Of a stretch of DNA of 64,000 bases, positions 53,654 to 64,000 are shown piece after piece. The stretch spans positions 558,001-622,000 of the forward strand of contig CAVOZC010000018.1 in NCBI GenBank assembly GCA_963700865.1. The letters are read 5' to 3'. The position numbers and the translations under genes are program-made. Source of the stretch: CAVOGJ01 sp963700865 (GTDB lineage: Bacteria > Planctomycetota > Planctomycetia > Pirellulales > Pirellulaceae). The notes under the pieces were generated by a model. It worked only from the letters and a program-made list of their open reading frames with translations, was not told where the DNA came from and did not search any database. How positions within the stretch are numbered: the stretch's first letter is position 1; each line of letters starts with the position of its first letter.

Positions 53654-54334
53654 TCAGCCGTGCCGAGCCTGCAACTGCAGCGTTCCCCACAGGCTGGGGT
53701 CGATATCGATCGGGTAATGGTCGGGGATCGCAAACGTCTGGATGCCCAATTCTCGATCTTGAACCGAATAGCAAAAGCCCAGTGCCTCCTGCTCGCCGGG
53801 GTCATATCCGGTCAAGGCCTCCGCCGGCAACATGGCTTGCAGCAGGTAACCATCGATGCGCTTCTCGCTATGGATCTTGATCGCCCCCGCGGCAAGCGGT
53901 TGGGGATTTTCTCGCGCACGCGGAATATTGGCCAGCGATGCCACCGGCTCCTCCAGTCGGGGGCCTCTTCCTCGAGGCATCATCACAAAATGATGACAAA
54001 AGCGCGTTGCGCGGTGGATGTTTTGCGTATTGCGCGTATCGACGAAAAGCGAAAGATGATCACTCTCGCCGGGCCGAGCCTCGTTGCACCAGGGTGGCTG
54101 TTGCTTGCCATTGATGCGGAGTGAAACGACCATTCCGTCCGGGTGCCATCCCAGTCGCAGGTCGGCAAAGGCCTGCCGGCCATCCAGCTCGCCAAAGCTC
54201 GCGATGCGATACGGTTCCGCGAGCTCGATGTCGACCGCGCACCGCTCCAACTTGTGGCACGGTACCGAGAAACGAAACAGGCACGTTGCCGGGAGGATCC
54301 GCTCTTCGCCATCACTACTGCGTTTATCTTCCAT
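53654..54334 (-). CDS. CBM9-like (DOMON-type) domain protein, unknown function
   Basis: This 226-residue product has no signal peptide. The fold appears all-beta, with features of carbohydrate-binding family 9-like domains (DLRLGWHPDGMVVSLRING, SDHLSLFVDTRN, RIDGYLLQAMLPAEALTGYDP, LGFCYSVQDRELG). It lies 57 bases downstream of the giant uvrA stop on the same strand and may share its transcript, an odd pairing for a carbohydrate-binding fold. The assignment rests on overall pattern rather than a diagnostic motif. Confidence 0.6.
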   Translation of the reverse strand: MEDKRSSDGEERILPATCLFRFSVPCHKLERCAVDIELAEPYRIASFGELDGRQAFADLRLGWHPDGMVVSLRINGKQQPPWCNEARPGESDHLSLFVDTRNTQNIHRATRFCHHFVMMPRGRGPRLEEPVASLANIPRARENPQPLAAGAIKIHSEKRIDGYLLQAMLPAEALTGYDPGEQEALGFCYSVQDRELGIQTFAIPDHYPIDIDPSLWGTLQLQARHG

Positions 54335-54391
54335 CCTCTCCCCGCCTGTCGATCCTGCGACTGCAGGCCCCCTCTGTGGGAATCGCGCACA

Positions 54392-57300
54392 TTACACTTG
54401 TTCGCTCAGAAATTGGCTCAACTCTTGTTGTTTGACATCCTTCGTCTGGGTGAATCGCAACCGCACGATATCGGCCGAGGATTGGCCGGCGTCAACCTGA
54501 CACTCGCGTCCGAGTCCCGTCACCCTACCCAGCGCGACGCGTCCCTTCGGCACGCGGACCGCAAGTTCCACATGAGCGCTCCGCTTGGTGACCAGCGTCG
54601 CCAGAGGCCGCTTTTTCCCTGGCAAGCGATAGTGTACCAGGACCTTGTGCCCCCATTCAAATTCCCCGCCCGGTGCCGCCTCGGTGATAATCTTGCATAG
54701 CCGCGTCAACAGTTCTGGTTTCCAGGTGGGTGTCTCGCTGAATCCCTTGGGCAGGAAATGCCACTTCTCACCGAGTACCTTCCAGGGAGTGAAGTCCTGC
54801 GGATTCAACGCGACGCGTGCGGTGTGTTTTCCGAATGCCGCGACCGCTTTGCCCAAGAATTCCCACAACCCTGGCACGTTCGCTTCGTCCCACGAGTGGA
54901 GCCGCAATTCGACCTCTTGCCAGACGCCGCGGGTGGTGCAGCGGACCCGCGGCTCGTTCGAATACACCGGCAAGTCGTCCATTTGATTGAGGGTTGGCAG
55001 CGAGATCTGATTTCGCAGTTCATCCTTCTGAAAGGTGTTACGCGGGATACGGAATTTGAGTTTCAGCAACCAGGTCTCGCCCGTGATGGCATGCAGGAAC
55101 CAACCATCGCTTTTCTTTTGGGCAGCGATCTCCACGATCGTACGCTCATTCCAATTCGTCTCGCTGAAGCTCCCTGAGGATTGAATCCGATCGACCACCT
55201 CCGCCAGAATTCGACCGTCCCAGCGACATGGTTCGCCATTCCGCCCCACACGGTCGTGGGTATGCCATCGACGGCCGTCCACTTCCCAGGGCATCTGGAC
55301 CTCCTTGCCCAGCTCGTCCAGCTGCGAAGGTTCCGCATCTCTTTCGGCGTCCGGATCGTAGGGAGTGCGGTGCTCGACCGGCCCCGCCGCCAGCACCGGA
55401 GCCAGCGCCAGTCCCGTGTGGGAAGGTAATCCCCCCTTGGGGAGATCTGGTAGTGCGCTGGCGGATGCACGACCGTTCTTTTTCCCCGCGGAGACCTTGT
55501 TCTTGGCAGTAGCCTTCTTCTTGGCGGTGGCAGGTGGTCGTTCCGCGGCGTCTTGCCGTGCATACTCCACCACCATTTCGGGAGTACCGGCGGTCACCAC
55601 GCGACCGCCCTGCTCCCCTGCCTCGGGACCCATGTCGATCACCCAGTCCGCGGACTTGATCACATCCAGATTGTGTTCAATCACCACCACGGTGTTGCCC
55701 AGGTCGACCAGTCGTTGCAAGACGTGAATCAATTTATGCAAATCGTCAAAGTGCAGTCCGGTCGTCGGCTCGTCGAGCAAGTAAAGGGTCTGCCCGGTGT
55801 CAGGGCGTGAGAGTTCGGCTGCCAGCTTGACCCGCTGCGCTTCGCCTCCCGAAAGCGTGGGAGCCGATTGCCCCAGGGTGAGATAGTCCAAACCGACATC
55901 GCAGAGCGTCTGGAGAATCCGGCGAACCTTGGGGATGTTCTGAAATAATTCCACGGCTTCACCGCACGTGAGGTCGAGCACGTTGGCGATCGAACGGTTA
56001 TTAAACTGCACTTCGAGCGTTTCTGGATTGTAGCGCTTGTTGTGGCAAATGTCGCAAGGCACCCAGACGTCGGGCAGAAAGTGCATCTCGATGCACCGCT
56101 GTCCATTTCCCTCACACGCCTCGCAGCGCCCCCCGGGCACATTAAAGCTGAATCGTCGGGCCGTATATCCACGCAGCTTCGACTCAGGCAACTGTGCGAA
56201 CAATTGCCGGATATGTTCGAAGGCGCCCGTGTAGGTGGCGGGATTTGACGTGGGCGAATTGCCAAGCGGCTGCTGGTCAACGCGAATGACCTTGTTGATG
56301 TGTTGCAGGCCTTCCAACCCGTCATGGGCTCCTGGCACCGTGCTGGCTCGGTGCAGGCGGGCCGCCAGTGACGCGTAGAGCACGTCGTCGACGAGCGAAC
56401 TCTTGCCGCTGCCGCTGGGTCCCGTGATGGCGACGAATCGTCCCAGCGGGATCCCGACGTCGATGTTGCGGAGATTGTTGTGGCGGGCACCTCGGATCAA
56501 GAGCCAGTCGGTGTGCGGGTTCATGGGGACCGCGGCCGCCTTTTTCGATCGCCTGACACGACGCTTCCGTGGCGGCTCGACCGGTCGCCGATTCGCGGGA
56601 ACCGGGATCGCCTTTTTACCCGACAGATAGGGCCCGGTCACGGATGCCCGTCGCCGCGCCAATTGATCGGCCGAGCCGCTGGCGACGATATCGCCCCCAT
56701 TTTTTCCAGCCGCCGGACCAAAGTCCATGATCATGTCGCTGCCGGCAATCACATCCCGATCATGTTCCACGAGTAGCAACGTGTTTCCCAGATCGCGCAG
56801 CCGGTAGAGTGCCTTCAGCAAACGGGCGTTATCGCGGGGATGCAGCCCGATCGTCGGTTCATCCAGTACATAGAGGATGCCGCACAGCCCGCTACCCAGC
56901 TGACTGGCCAGTCGAATCCGCTGGGCTTCGCCTCCCGAGAGCGTATTGGCCGATCGGCCCAGGGTGAGATATTCCAGACCCACGTCGTTCAAGAATCGCG
57001 TTCGTTCGCGAATCTCCCGCATTAGCTCCTGGGCGATCCGCTTTTCCCGGGTACTCAGTTTCCAGCCGTCGATCAACGCTTGCAGCTCCGCAAAGGGCTT
57101 GCGGCACAGTTCGTCGATCGTGAAGCCGCGGAATTTGACGGCCGCGGCGTCGTCGCGAAGTCGGCTCCCTCCGCAAGCGGAGCATTCGACTTCGTCCACA
57201 AAGCGATTCAGCACCAGCCTCAGGCTGGGGGCCAAACGGGCAGCTTCGTCCAGCGCCGGATAGAGCCCCTTGTATTGGAAACGAAAGAGGGGTTGTGTCT

Positions 57301-60300
57301 TGCCCGACGTGCGGCCTGGCGGCAAGACGTCAATCCAGGTTTCTCCGGCGCCGTGAAAGATCAGCCGCCGCGCGCGTGCGTTCAGCTGATCAAAGGGTAT
57401 ATCGGTGGCGATCCCTAATCGCCTGGCCAGCGCGTCGAGCATCAACCGCGACAGCTGCTGATCAAGATCGGGCCATAAGTTCACCGCCCCCTCTGCCAGA
57501 GTCATTTGCTGGTCTCGCAGCAGAGCGGCGGGATTGGCGCCGACCTGCGTTCCCAGGCCTTCACATTCGGGGCACCAGCCGAGATGGCTATTGAAGGAAA
57601 AATTGTGCGGCGTCAACGGTTCGAAGCTGCGGCCACAGCCGTCACAGGCCAGGTGCTGGCTATGCACCACGGTTTTCCACTCGCTTTCCGGTCGATGCTC
57701 GTCGGCGTACGACACGTGCATCACGCCTTTGCCGAGCGCCAGGGCCGCCTCGCAGCTCTCCGCGATCCGTGGGCGGAACTTGCCGCGGATCACCGCGCGA
57801 TCGATGACCGCCTCGACCGTGTGCCTGCGACGGCGATCGATCTGGGGCGGTTCCTCAATGGGGTAGGTGATTCCATCCACGCGAATCCGCGCGTAGCCCG
57901 CCGCCCGTAATTCCTCCCAGAGGGGCTCGTACTGCTGGCCCACGTCAATGCTCACCGGCGCCAGCAGATAGACGCGAGCCCCGTCGGCTGACTGCATCAC
58001 TTTTTCGATCACTTCGTCGGCGGACTGGGTCCCGATGGGCAGATCGCAATCGGGACAATGAGGCGTGCCGGCACGGGCCATGAGGATCCGCAGGTAGTCA
58101 TAGATCTCGGTCGTTGTGCCGACGGTAGAGCGAGGCGTGCTGCCGAGGTTTTGCTGTTCGATGGCAATAGCCGGCGAGAGGCCCTCGATCTGTTCGAGAT
58201 CCGGTTTCTGCATCTGGCTGACGAACTGACGCGCATACGAACTGAGACTCTCCACGTATCGTCGCTGGCCTTCGGCGTAGATCGTGTCCATCGCCAGCGA
58301 GCTCTTGCCGCTCCCGCTGGGCCCGCAAAACACGGTCATCTGATCGCGGGGTATCTTGACCGAAACATCGCGGAGGTTGTGCTGCCTGGCTCCCTGCACG
58401 CTAATGTGAGTCGCGAAGTGGGCTCCCCGCGCCGTGCGGCCACTACGGCGAACGGTCCCTTTTTTCTTCCGCCCGGCACTGCCCAGCAGCGGGGCCAGCG
58501 ACTTGCCGGTATGTGAGCCCCTCCGCTTGGCAATTTGCTCGGGCGTCCCCGCCGCCAACAACTGGCCTCCCCCGGCTCCCCCTTCGGGACCCAGATCGAT
58601 GATCCAGTCGGCCGTCTTGATCACATCCTGATTGTGTTCGACGACGAGTACCGTGTTGCCGGCATCCACAAAATCGTGCAGCACCTTCAAGAGCAACTTG
58701 ATGTCGGCGAAATGGAGTCCGGTTGTCGGTTCGTCGAGCAGATAGAGTGTCTTCCCGGTACTCTTCTTGACAAGTTCACGGGCCAGCTTGATGCGCTGTG
58801 CCTCGCCGCCAGACAGAGTCGGCGACGGTTGGCCGATTTTCAGATAATCCAAACCGACATCATGCAGGGTCTGTAATTTGTCGCGAATCTTGGGAATGTT
58901 ATCAAACAGTTCGAGGGCTTGTTGCACGTCAAGTTCCAGCACGTCCGCGATCGAGTGGTCCTTGAACTTGACTCCCAGCGTTTCGCGATTGAAACGGTGC
59001 CCATCGCAGATGGGGCAAGTCACCCAGACGTCGGCCAGAAAATCCATTTCCAGTTTATTCGAGCCATTGCCTTCACACGCCTGGCATCTTCCGCCGTCCA
59101 CGTTGAAACTGAAACGCCCCGGTTTGTAGCCGCGACGTTTCGCTTCGGGAAGCTGCGTGTAGAGCTTGCGGATCTCGTCGAAGACCTTGATGTACGTACC
59201 AGGATTCGAGCGGGGCGTGCGACCAATGGGGCTCTGGTCAATCGCAATCAGTTTATCGAGGTGTTCCAGACCTTCCAGTCGTTCGTGTTTGCCGGGTTCC
59301 CCATTTCCCCCATTCAAATCCCGCCGTAAGGCCTCGACGATAATGTCGTTGACCAGAGAGCTCTTGCCGCTGCCAGAGACCCCGGTCACGCACACGAAGA
59401 GACCGAGTGGGATCTCGACATCGATCTTCTGCAAATTATTATGCTCGGCCGCCACGACCTTCAGCCACGGCCGCTCGGCCGCTGATCTCCGCGCGCGGGA
59501 ACATCGATCCGCAGTTTTCCCGACAGGAATTGTCCGGTCACGCTCCGCGATTCGCGGGCGATCTTGCTCACCGATCCCTGGGCCACAATCTCGCCGCCGC
59601 GGACGCCCGGTCCGGGCCCAAAATCGATAATGTGATCTGCATGTCGCATCGTGTCTTCGTCGTGTTCCACGATCACGACCGTATTGCCCATATCGCGGAG
59701 CTGACAAAGAGTTGCCAGTAGTCGATCGTTGTCTCGCGGGTGCAATCCGATCGACGGCTCGTCCAGAATGTAGAGGACGCCAACCAGGCCGCATCCCACT
59801 TGACCGGCCAGGCGAATCCTTTGCGATTCGCCGCCGGAGAGCGTCGGCGCGGTACGGTCGAGGGTAAGGTAATCCAGTCCCACGTTGAGCAGGAAACCGA
59901 GTCGCCCGCGAATTTCCTTCAGCACCTCCGTGGCGATCAACTGTGAAGTGGGATCAAGTCGAATATCCGCGAAGAAGGTCATCGCTTCCGAGACGGCCAA
60001 CTGGCAGATTTCGGGTAGCGTGAGCGAGGGACGAGCGGAAAACTTTGCCGAGCCTGACGTGATGCGCACCGATCGCGCTTGTTCGTTCAAGCGTTCGCCA
60101 TGGCATTCCGGACAGCGCATCGAGCGCATGTACTTTTCCAGCGCCAACAGCTGTGGCCGACTGCGGGTGTTCCGATATTTCGACAGCAGGAGCGGAATGA
60201 TGCCCTCAAACGTCCCGCCGTATTTTTGGGGGGACGATCCGCCGCGCCAGGTGAAGGTAATGTGTTCGTCGCCGGTACCCCACAGCCATAGCTTTCGCTG

Positions 60301-61440
60301 TTCCTCACTCAAGTCGCACCATGGGTTGTTGAGCAGGGTGCCCTCCGGGTATTCCTTCACGCGTTCCATCGTGTCTGCCACGCCTTGATAGATGTGGCGT
60401 CGCCAGCGGCCCATCTTGCTCCAGCGGCCCAGCGGTGCGAGGCAGCCCTTCTTGAACGACTGCGAGGTGTCGGGAATGAGTAATTGCTCGTCAAAGGTAA
60501 ACGCATCTCCGAGTCCGTCGCACTCCAGGCACATGCCCTGTGGACTGTTAAAGCTGAAGAGTTGCGGGCTGGGAGGGTCGAAGCTGATTCCACAGTGGGA
60601 GCAGGCGTAATCAATCGAGAGGATGATGTCGTCTCGATCGCCTCGAGCCCGCGACCCGGAGCGGCTTCGCTTGGCATCCGTCGACCGCTGCGTGTCCGGG
60701 CCACTCGGTTTTGTCCGCGATGATTCGATATGGACGATCAAATTTCCCTTGCCGACCCGGAGTGCCGCATCGACGGCTTCGGCCAGTCGCGGGCGAATGT
60801 TTTTCTTGATGGTCAGTCGGTCAGTCACGACTTCGATGTCGTGGCGCATCTGTCTGTCCAGTCGCAACTCATCCGACAGTCGCACCACGTCACCGTCGAC
60901 GCGGGCCCGCACGAATCCCTGCTTGAGAAGGTCCTCGAATAAATCCCGATACTCGCCTTTTTGACCGCGGATCACGGGCGCCAGCACAATCAATTGCGTA
61001 CCACTCTCCAGCTTCAGGATCCGCTCGATGATCTGCTCCCGGGACTGCGCCGTAATCGGGCGATTGCAGAGCGAGCAGTGTCCGCTGCCGACGCGAGCGA
61101 AGAGAATGCGCAAGTAATCATAGATCTCGGTGATCGTTCCGACGGTCGAGCGGGGATTGGTCCCAGCCGCTTTTTGCGAAATCGAAATGGATGGACTAAG
61201 TCCGCCGATAAAGTCGACGTCCGGCTTGGGCATCTGTCCGAGAAACTGCCGCGCGAAACTGGACAAGCTCTCGACATAACGTCGCTGCCCCTCCGCGAAA
61301 AGCGTGTCAAAGGCCAGCGAGCTCTTCCCGCTTCCGCTCACGCCGGTCAGGCAGATCAACTTGTTGCGTGGCAATACCAGGTCGACATTACGCAAATTGT
61401 GCTCGCGAGCACCTTTGATCTCAATATCGGAAGCGGACAT
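54392..61440 (-). CDS. uvrA: Giant tandem UvrA (two complete UvrA units plus extra C-terminal domain), one frameshift
   Basis: About 2,350 codons. Unit 1 runs from 61440 (SDIEIKGAREHNLRNVDLVLPRN) to about 58470, and unit 2 from about 58410 (ATHISVQGARQHNLRDVSVK) to about 55580. Each unit has two ABC modules, giving four Walker A motifs (GVSGSGKSS twice, GPSGSGKSS twice), four LSGGE signatures and paired CxxC zinc sites. A Lys/Ala-rich linker (about 55450-55540) leads to a unique C-terminal region of about 350 residues. The frame breaks near 59465-59495, between RIDVPAR and ERPWLKVVAAEHNNLQ; protein conservation continues across it. Double-length UvrA is known from PVC bacteria such as chlamydiae. 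The single-length UvrA at 9213 is separate. Confidence 0.9.
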
Positions 61441-61812
61441 GGGAGTTGCGATGGGCTGTAGCCCTCCTGGACTTCATCCAGCCAAACCTTTGTTTGACCG
61501 GTGGACTCCGTCGACAAGCCCGTCGGGACTCGTGACTGGTGGGAACGATCAAGAGCAAGTGCGAAGACTTGCGGATGGGCAGGGAAACGAACAAGCTGCG
61601 TGGAACGAAGTATTCTACGGGCTGGCCGCGGTGCTTGTAGATGCTTTTCCGGTATTTTGGCGGCGCCGCGCCGACTTTTCCGCCGCCCCGTCATCGCCGA
61701 TTTCGCCGGCCGCCGGTTGTGAAGGTCGCGCGGCCGTGCGACAATTGAATGATCATGCTGATTTCCAGCCCCTGCGGGTCGATTAGGTCCGCTGCCCGGA
61801 GTTTTCCCAAAC
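61441..61812. other. Divergent upstream region of giant uvrA and groES
   Basis: No gene is supported here; open frames on both strands are shadows of the flanks. It must hold promoters for both genes. No CIRCE-type inverted repeat was seen before groES. Confidence 0.5.
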
Positions 61813-62100
61813 ATGAAGATTGTCCCCCTTGGTGACAAGATCGTTGTCAAGCGATTGGAAGCCGACGAGAAAACGACCGGCGGAATTGTGCTGCCCTCCA
61901 CATCGCAAGAAAAGCCCCAGCAAGGACGCGTCTTGTCGGTCGGCGAGGGACGACAGCTAAAGGACGGAAGCCGCCGAGAACTGCAGGTCTCGGAAGGAGA
62001 TCGTGTTCTCTTTTCCAGCTACGCGGGCACTGAAATCAGCATTGGTGAAATCGAGCTGTTGATCATGTCCGAGGACGATGTGCTGGCTATCGTCGAGTAA
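61813..62100 (+). CDS. groES: Co-chaperonin GroES, not followed by groEL
   Basis: This 95-residue GroES caps the GroEL chamber. The N-terminal PLGDKIVVKRLEADEKTTGGIVLP contains the mobile loop (EKTTGGIVLP), and the C-terminal strand ends SEDDVLAIVE. The length is normal. It is followed after 39 bases by an unrelated exported protein instead of groEL, so it is an orphan at this locus. Planctomycetes often have several chaperonin loci. Confidence 0.95.
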   Translation: MKIVPLGDKIVVKRLEADEKTTGGIVLPSTSQEKPQQGRVLSVGEGRQLKDGSRRELQVSEGDRVLFSSYAGTEISIGEIELLIMSEDDVLAIVE

Positions 62101-62139
62101 CCGTCGACGTTTCTTTCTGCTTGATCGGAGCCATCTCGT

Positions 62140-63321
62140 ATGCGACGTCTGTCTTGCCTTGCTGTTCGCTGGTGCCGCCTTCCACATCCGTGGGCGCTTT
62201 CGCTGTCTGTCATGTGCCTCGCTCCCATCATGGCCCAAACGGGGGCCGTCGATGCCGTCCCAGCCACGGACACGCCTGCCGCCGTAACGCCGCGGGCGGA
62301 AGCGGTGGCCGCCTATGAGAAGTCGATCGCAAACGCCATCGCCTTTCTCCGCACACAACAGGCGGCGGACGGTGGTTACGCCACGGCCGCCGATCCCGGA
62401 GCCACCGCGCTTATCACGGCGGCTCTGATTCAGCACAACGTGCCGCTGGATGATCCGCTCATCGCCAAGTCACTCGCTCACCTCGAGCAGTTCGTTCAGC
62501 CTGATGGGGGCATCTATCGCCCCGATACCTATTACCGAAACTATGAGACGTGTCTGGGGGTGATGTGTTTTACGCAGGCCAACGGGTCGCGCAAGTACTC
62601 AAAAATCATCCGCGACGGGCTTGATTTCGTCAAAGGTATCCAATGGGGCACGGGTGATGAAACCGATCCCGGCGATCCGGCTTACGGAGGCGCCGGTTAC
62701 GGTAAACATGGTCGACCCGACCTCTCGAATACGCAATTCTTACTCGATGCACTGCATGCGTCCGGCGATGCGGATAACATCGACGCCATCGAACGGGCGC
62801 TCGTTTTTGTGTCCCGCTGCCAGAATCTCGAGTCAAAGTACAACGATACCGAGTTCCCGCGACGAAATCCGGATGGAGGTTTTTATTACTCGGCTGCGGC
62901 GGGAGGCTCCAGCCAGGCTGGCAATACGGCCAACGGCGGCTTGCGGAGTTATGGGTCGATGTCGTACGCCGGCTTGAAAAGCATGATTTACGCGGGCGTC
63001 AGCCGCGATGATGAGCGCGTGAAGGCCGTCACGGCCTGGATTCGTAAGCACTATACTTTGGACGAAAATCCGGGACTCGGCGCCGCCGGCCTGTACTACT
63101 ACTACCAGACATTCGCCAAGGCGCTCGCTGCGGTCGGCGAACCGATGTTCACCGATGATGCCGGGGTAGCGCACGACTGGCGGGAGGAACTGCGGGCCAA
63201 ACTGTTCGCGCATCAGCGGCCTGATGGTTCCTGGGCCAACGACCAGGATCGGTGGTATGAGGGAGATCCCAAGCTTGTCACCGGTTACGCCTTGCTAACA
63301 CTGCTTTACTGTCGACCCTGA
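62140..63321 (+). CDS. Exported prenyltransferase/squalene-cyclase-repeat (alpha-toroid) protein
   Basis: This 393-residue product has an Arg-rich signal-like N-terminus, then alpha/alpha-toroid repeats: AIAFLRTQQAADGGYA, HLEQFVQPDGGIY, FVSRCQNLESKYND with RNPDGGFYY, and LFAHQRPDGSWAND. The QxxDGGxx-type motifs are those of the terpene-cyclase/protein-prenyltransferase superfamily, but the acidic DxDD cyclase motif is not seen. Being exported, it is unlikely to be a hopanoid cyclase. Related secreted toroid proteins are common in planctomycetes with no assigned role. It probably shares a transcript with groES. Confidence 0.85.
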   Translation: MRRLSCLAVRWCRLPHPWALSLSVMCLAPIMAQTGAVDAVPATDTPAAVTPRAEAVAAYEKSIANAIAFLRTQQAADGGYATAADPGATALITAALIQHNVPLDDPLIAKSLAHLEQFVQPDGGIYRPDTYYRNYETCLGVMCFTQANGSRKYSKIIRDGLDFVKGIQWGTGDETDPGDPAYGGAGYGKHGRPDLSNTQFLLDALHASGDADNIDAIERALVFVSRCQNLESKYNDTEFPRRNPDGGFYYSAAAGGSSQAGNTANGGLRSYGSMSYAGLKSMIYAGVSRDDERVKAVTAWIRKHYTLDENPGLGAAGLYYYYQTFAKALAAVGEPMFTDDAGVAHDWREELRAKLFAHQRPDGSWANDQDRWYEGDPKLVTGYALLTLLYCRP

Positions 63322-63374
63322 AACGCTGCCACCAGCGGATGATCGGCAGCGATCCGTGTCCCAATCACCACACA

Positions 63375-63403
63375 CCCGCCGGCCTACGGCAACCGCCGGC
63401 GGG
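63375..63403. terminator. Candidate terminator hairpin
   Basis: CCCGCCGGC and GCCGGCGGG form a perfect 9-bp stem with an 11-nt loop, 54 bases after the toroid-protein stop. There is no T-run. Confidence 0.5.
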
Positions 63404-63484
63404 GTGACGGCATTGCTCAGCGGCTCGACCCTTTCTCGACGAAACGGCTCATCTGTGCCCGCCAGGTTGCCGATGAGGACGGTG

Positions 63485-64000
63485 ATGGACTTTTCCGATT
63501 GCGCGAAGTTCAGCGCTCCCAGCCAGGCGGCCATGAATCGACCGCCGACGAGAGAAGCCGCCACGCGGGGCCACTACTCCATGACCAGTATGCGCGTCGA
63601 CGGTGCCCACACCTCGAACAATATCCTCGCAACGTCGGCCGCCGCGCCTCCCGCGGAGACGCTGGCGGCCATCGCTGGCCGGTTCGCGGGGGGTGTTCCC
63701 GATCAGGTCGAACGCCAGGCGGCGCAGCTGAGCGAACGCTTGCAGCAGCAGCACCGCGAGATGGACCAACGGGAAGCCGAGTTCCACGCGCGAGCGGCTC
63801 GTTTGGAAAATGAACTGCGCACGGCCCGGCTCATGTACCGCGAGCGGGAGGCGGCCCTCCAGGAAAAGCTTGCCGAATACCAGCTTGGTGTGGAAGAACT
63901 GCGACAGCGCAACGCGGATCTCGGTCTCCGCCCAATCGGCCATGGAGCAGGAGGCCCAACAGCAAGTCACGGTCGAACGATCCGATCGCAGCGAGGTTCG
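63485..64000 (+). CDS. Coiled-coil protein, 3' end beyond the window, probable frameshift
   Basis: The ATG at 63485 has GAGG 6 nt upstream. After a variable N-terminus (SNNILATSAAAPPAETLAAIAGRF) the protein becomes a long heptad coiled coil (VERQAAQLSERLQQQHREMDQ, ARLENELRTARLMYRERE, KLAEYQLGVEELRQRNADL). Near 63925-63935 the coiled-coil character moves to another frame (SAQSAMEQEAQQQVTVERSDRSEV), suggesting a one-base indel as in other genes of the window. The gene runs off the right edge. Function unknown. Confidence 0.6.
   Translation, partial: MDFSDCAKFSAPSQAAMNRPPTREAATRGHYSMTSMRVDGAHTSNNILATSAAAPPAETLAAIAGRFAGGVPDQVERQAAQLSERLQQQHREMDQREAEFHARAARLENELRTARLMYREREAALQEKLAEYQLGVEELRQRNADLGLRPIGHGAGGPTASHGRTIRSQRGS

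Noticed and set aside
59460..59500. Programmed frameshift in the giant uvrA
   Set aside because: No slippery heptamer was evident, and similar breaks occur in many unrelated genes of the window, so an assembly indel is simpler.
61441..61812. CIRCE heat-shock element before groES
   Set aside because: No TTAGCACTC-type inverted repeat found by eye.
1..64000. tRNA or rRNA genes
   Set aside because: No T-arm-like GGTTCGAATCC context with a plausible cloverleaf, and no conserved rRNA segment, was recognised.

Overview
The window looks like a chromosomal segment of a planctomycete (Planctomycetota, perhaps Pirellulales). The reasons are a moderately high GC content, a double-length UvrA, a Ser/Thr kinase and ECF sigma factor pair, a DUF6768-type partner next to a second ECF factor, a secreted sulfatase, a glycine-rich surface protein, a secreted prenyltransferase-repeat protein, and an arsM-arsS arsenosugar pair. 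The taxonomic call is inference from gene content. No rRNA, tRNA or CRISPR array was recognised.

Layout. 0-8 kb: the 3' part of argS, an orphan N4/N6 DNA methyltransferase, a frameshifted SAM methyltransferase, a SulP transporter fused to a beta-carbonic anhydrase, a coiled-coil exported protein and a frameshifted PIN/TRAM membrane protein. 8-16 kb is rich in nucleotide-pool and DNA-repair genes: a dGTPase-like HD hydrolase, a single-length uvrA, a LacI-type regulator with a candidate operator, and an Hrq1/MrfA-type helicase. 16-24 kb: small exported proteins, the probable operon tkt-arsM-arsS, a rhomboid protease and argH. 24-29 kb: a HEAT-repeat protein carrying a degenerate receiver domain, a sigma-54 activator without a sensor domain, and a TraB/GumN-like exported protein.

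29.3-37.5 kb is the accessory part, with uneven base composition: a TPR-like protein, a J-domain membrane protein, a sulfatase, an AT-rich island, and a 2.7 kb array of about 259-bp imperfect repeats with the corpse of an IS4/Tn5-type transposase inside it.

37.5-64 kb: a glycosyltransferase, an ECF/DUF6768 pair, the aguB-aguA putrescine pathway pair, a 163-bp nested inverted-repeat structure between convergent genes, a glycine-rich surface protein, an NTF2-like exported protein, a PQQ-propeller protein with a DPFG tail, a very large unknown protein, a Ser/Thr kinase and ECF sigma pair, a CBM9-like protein, the giant tandem UvrA with an unassigned C-terminal domain, an orphan groES, a prenyltransferase-repeat protein and the start of a coiled-coil gene.

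At least eight otherwise well-conserved reading frames are broken by what look like single-base shifts (near 3.33, 7.61, 25.59, 25.92, 40.73, 46.46, 48.14, 49.60, 59.48 and perhaps 63.93 kb). One lies in a G5 run. The simplest reading is residual indel error in a draft assembly rather than mass gene decay, so these genes are annotated as single loci with the break stated.
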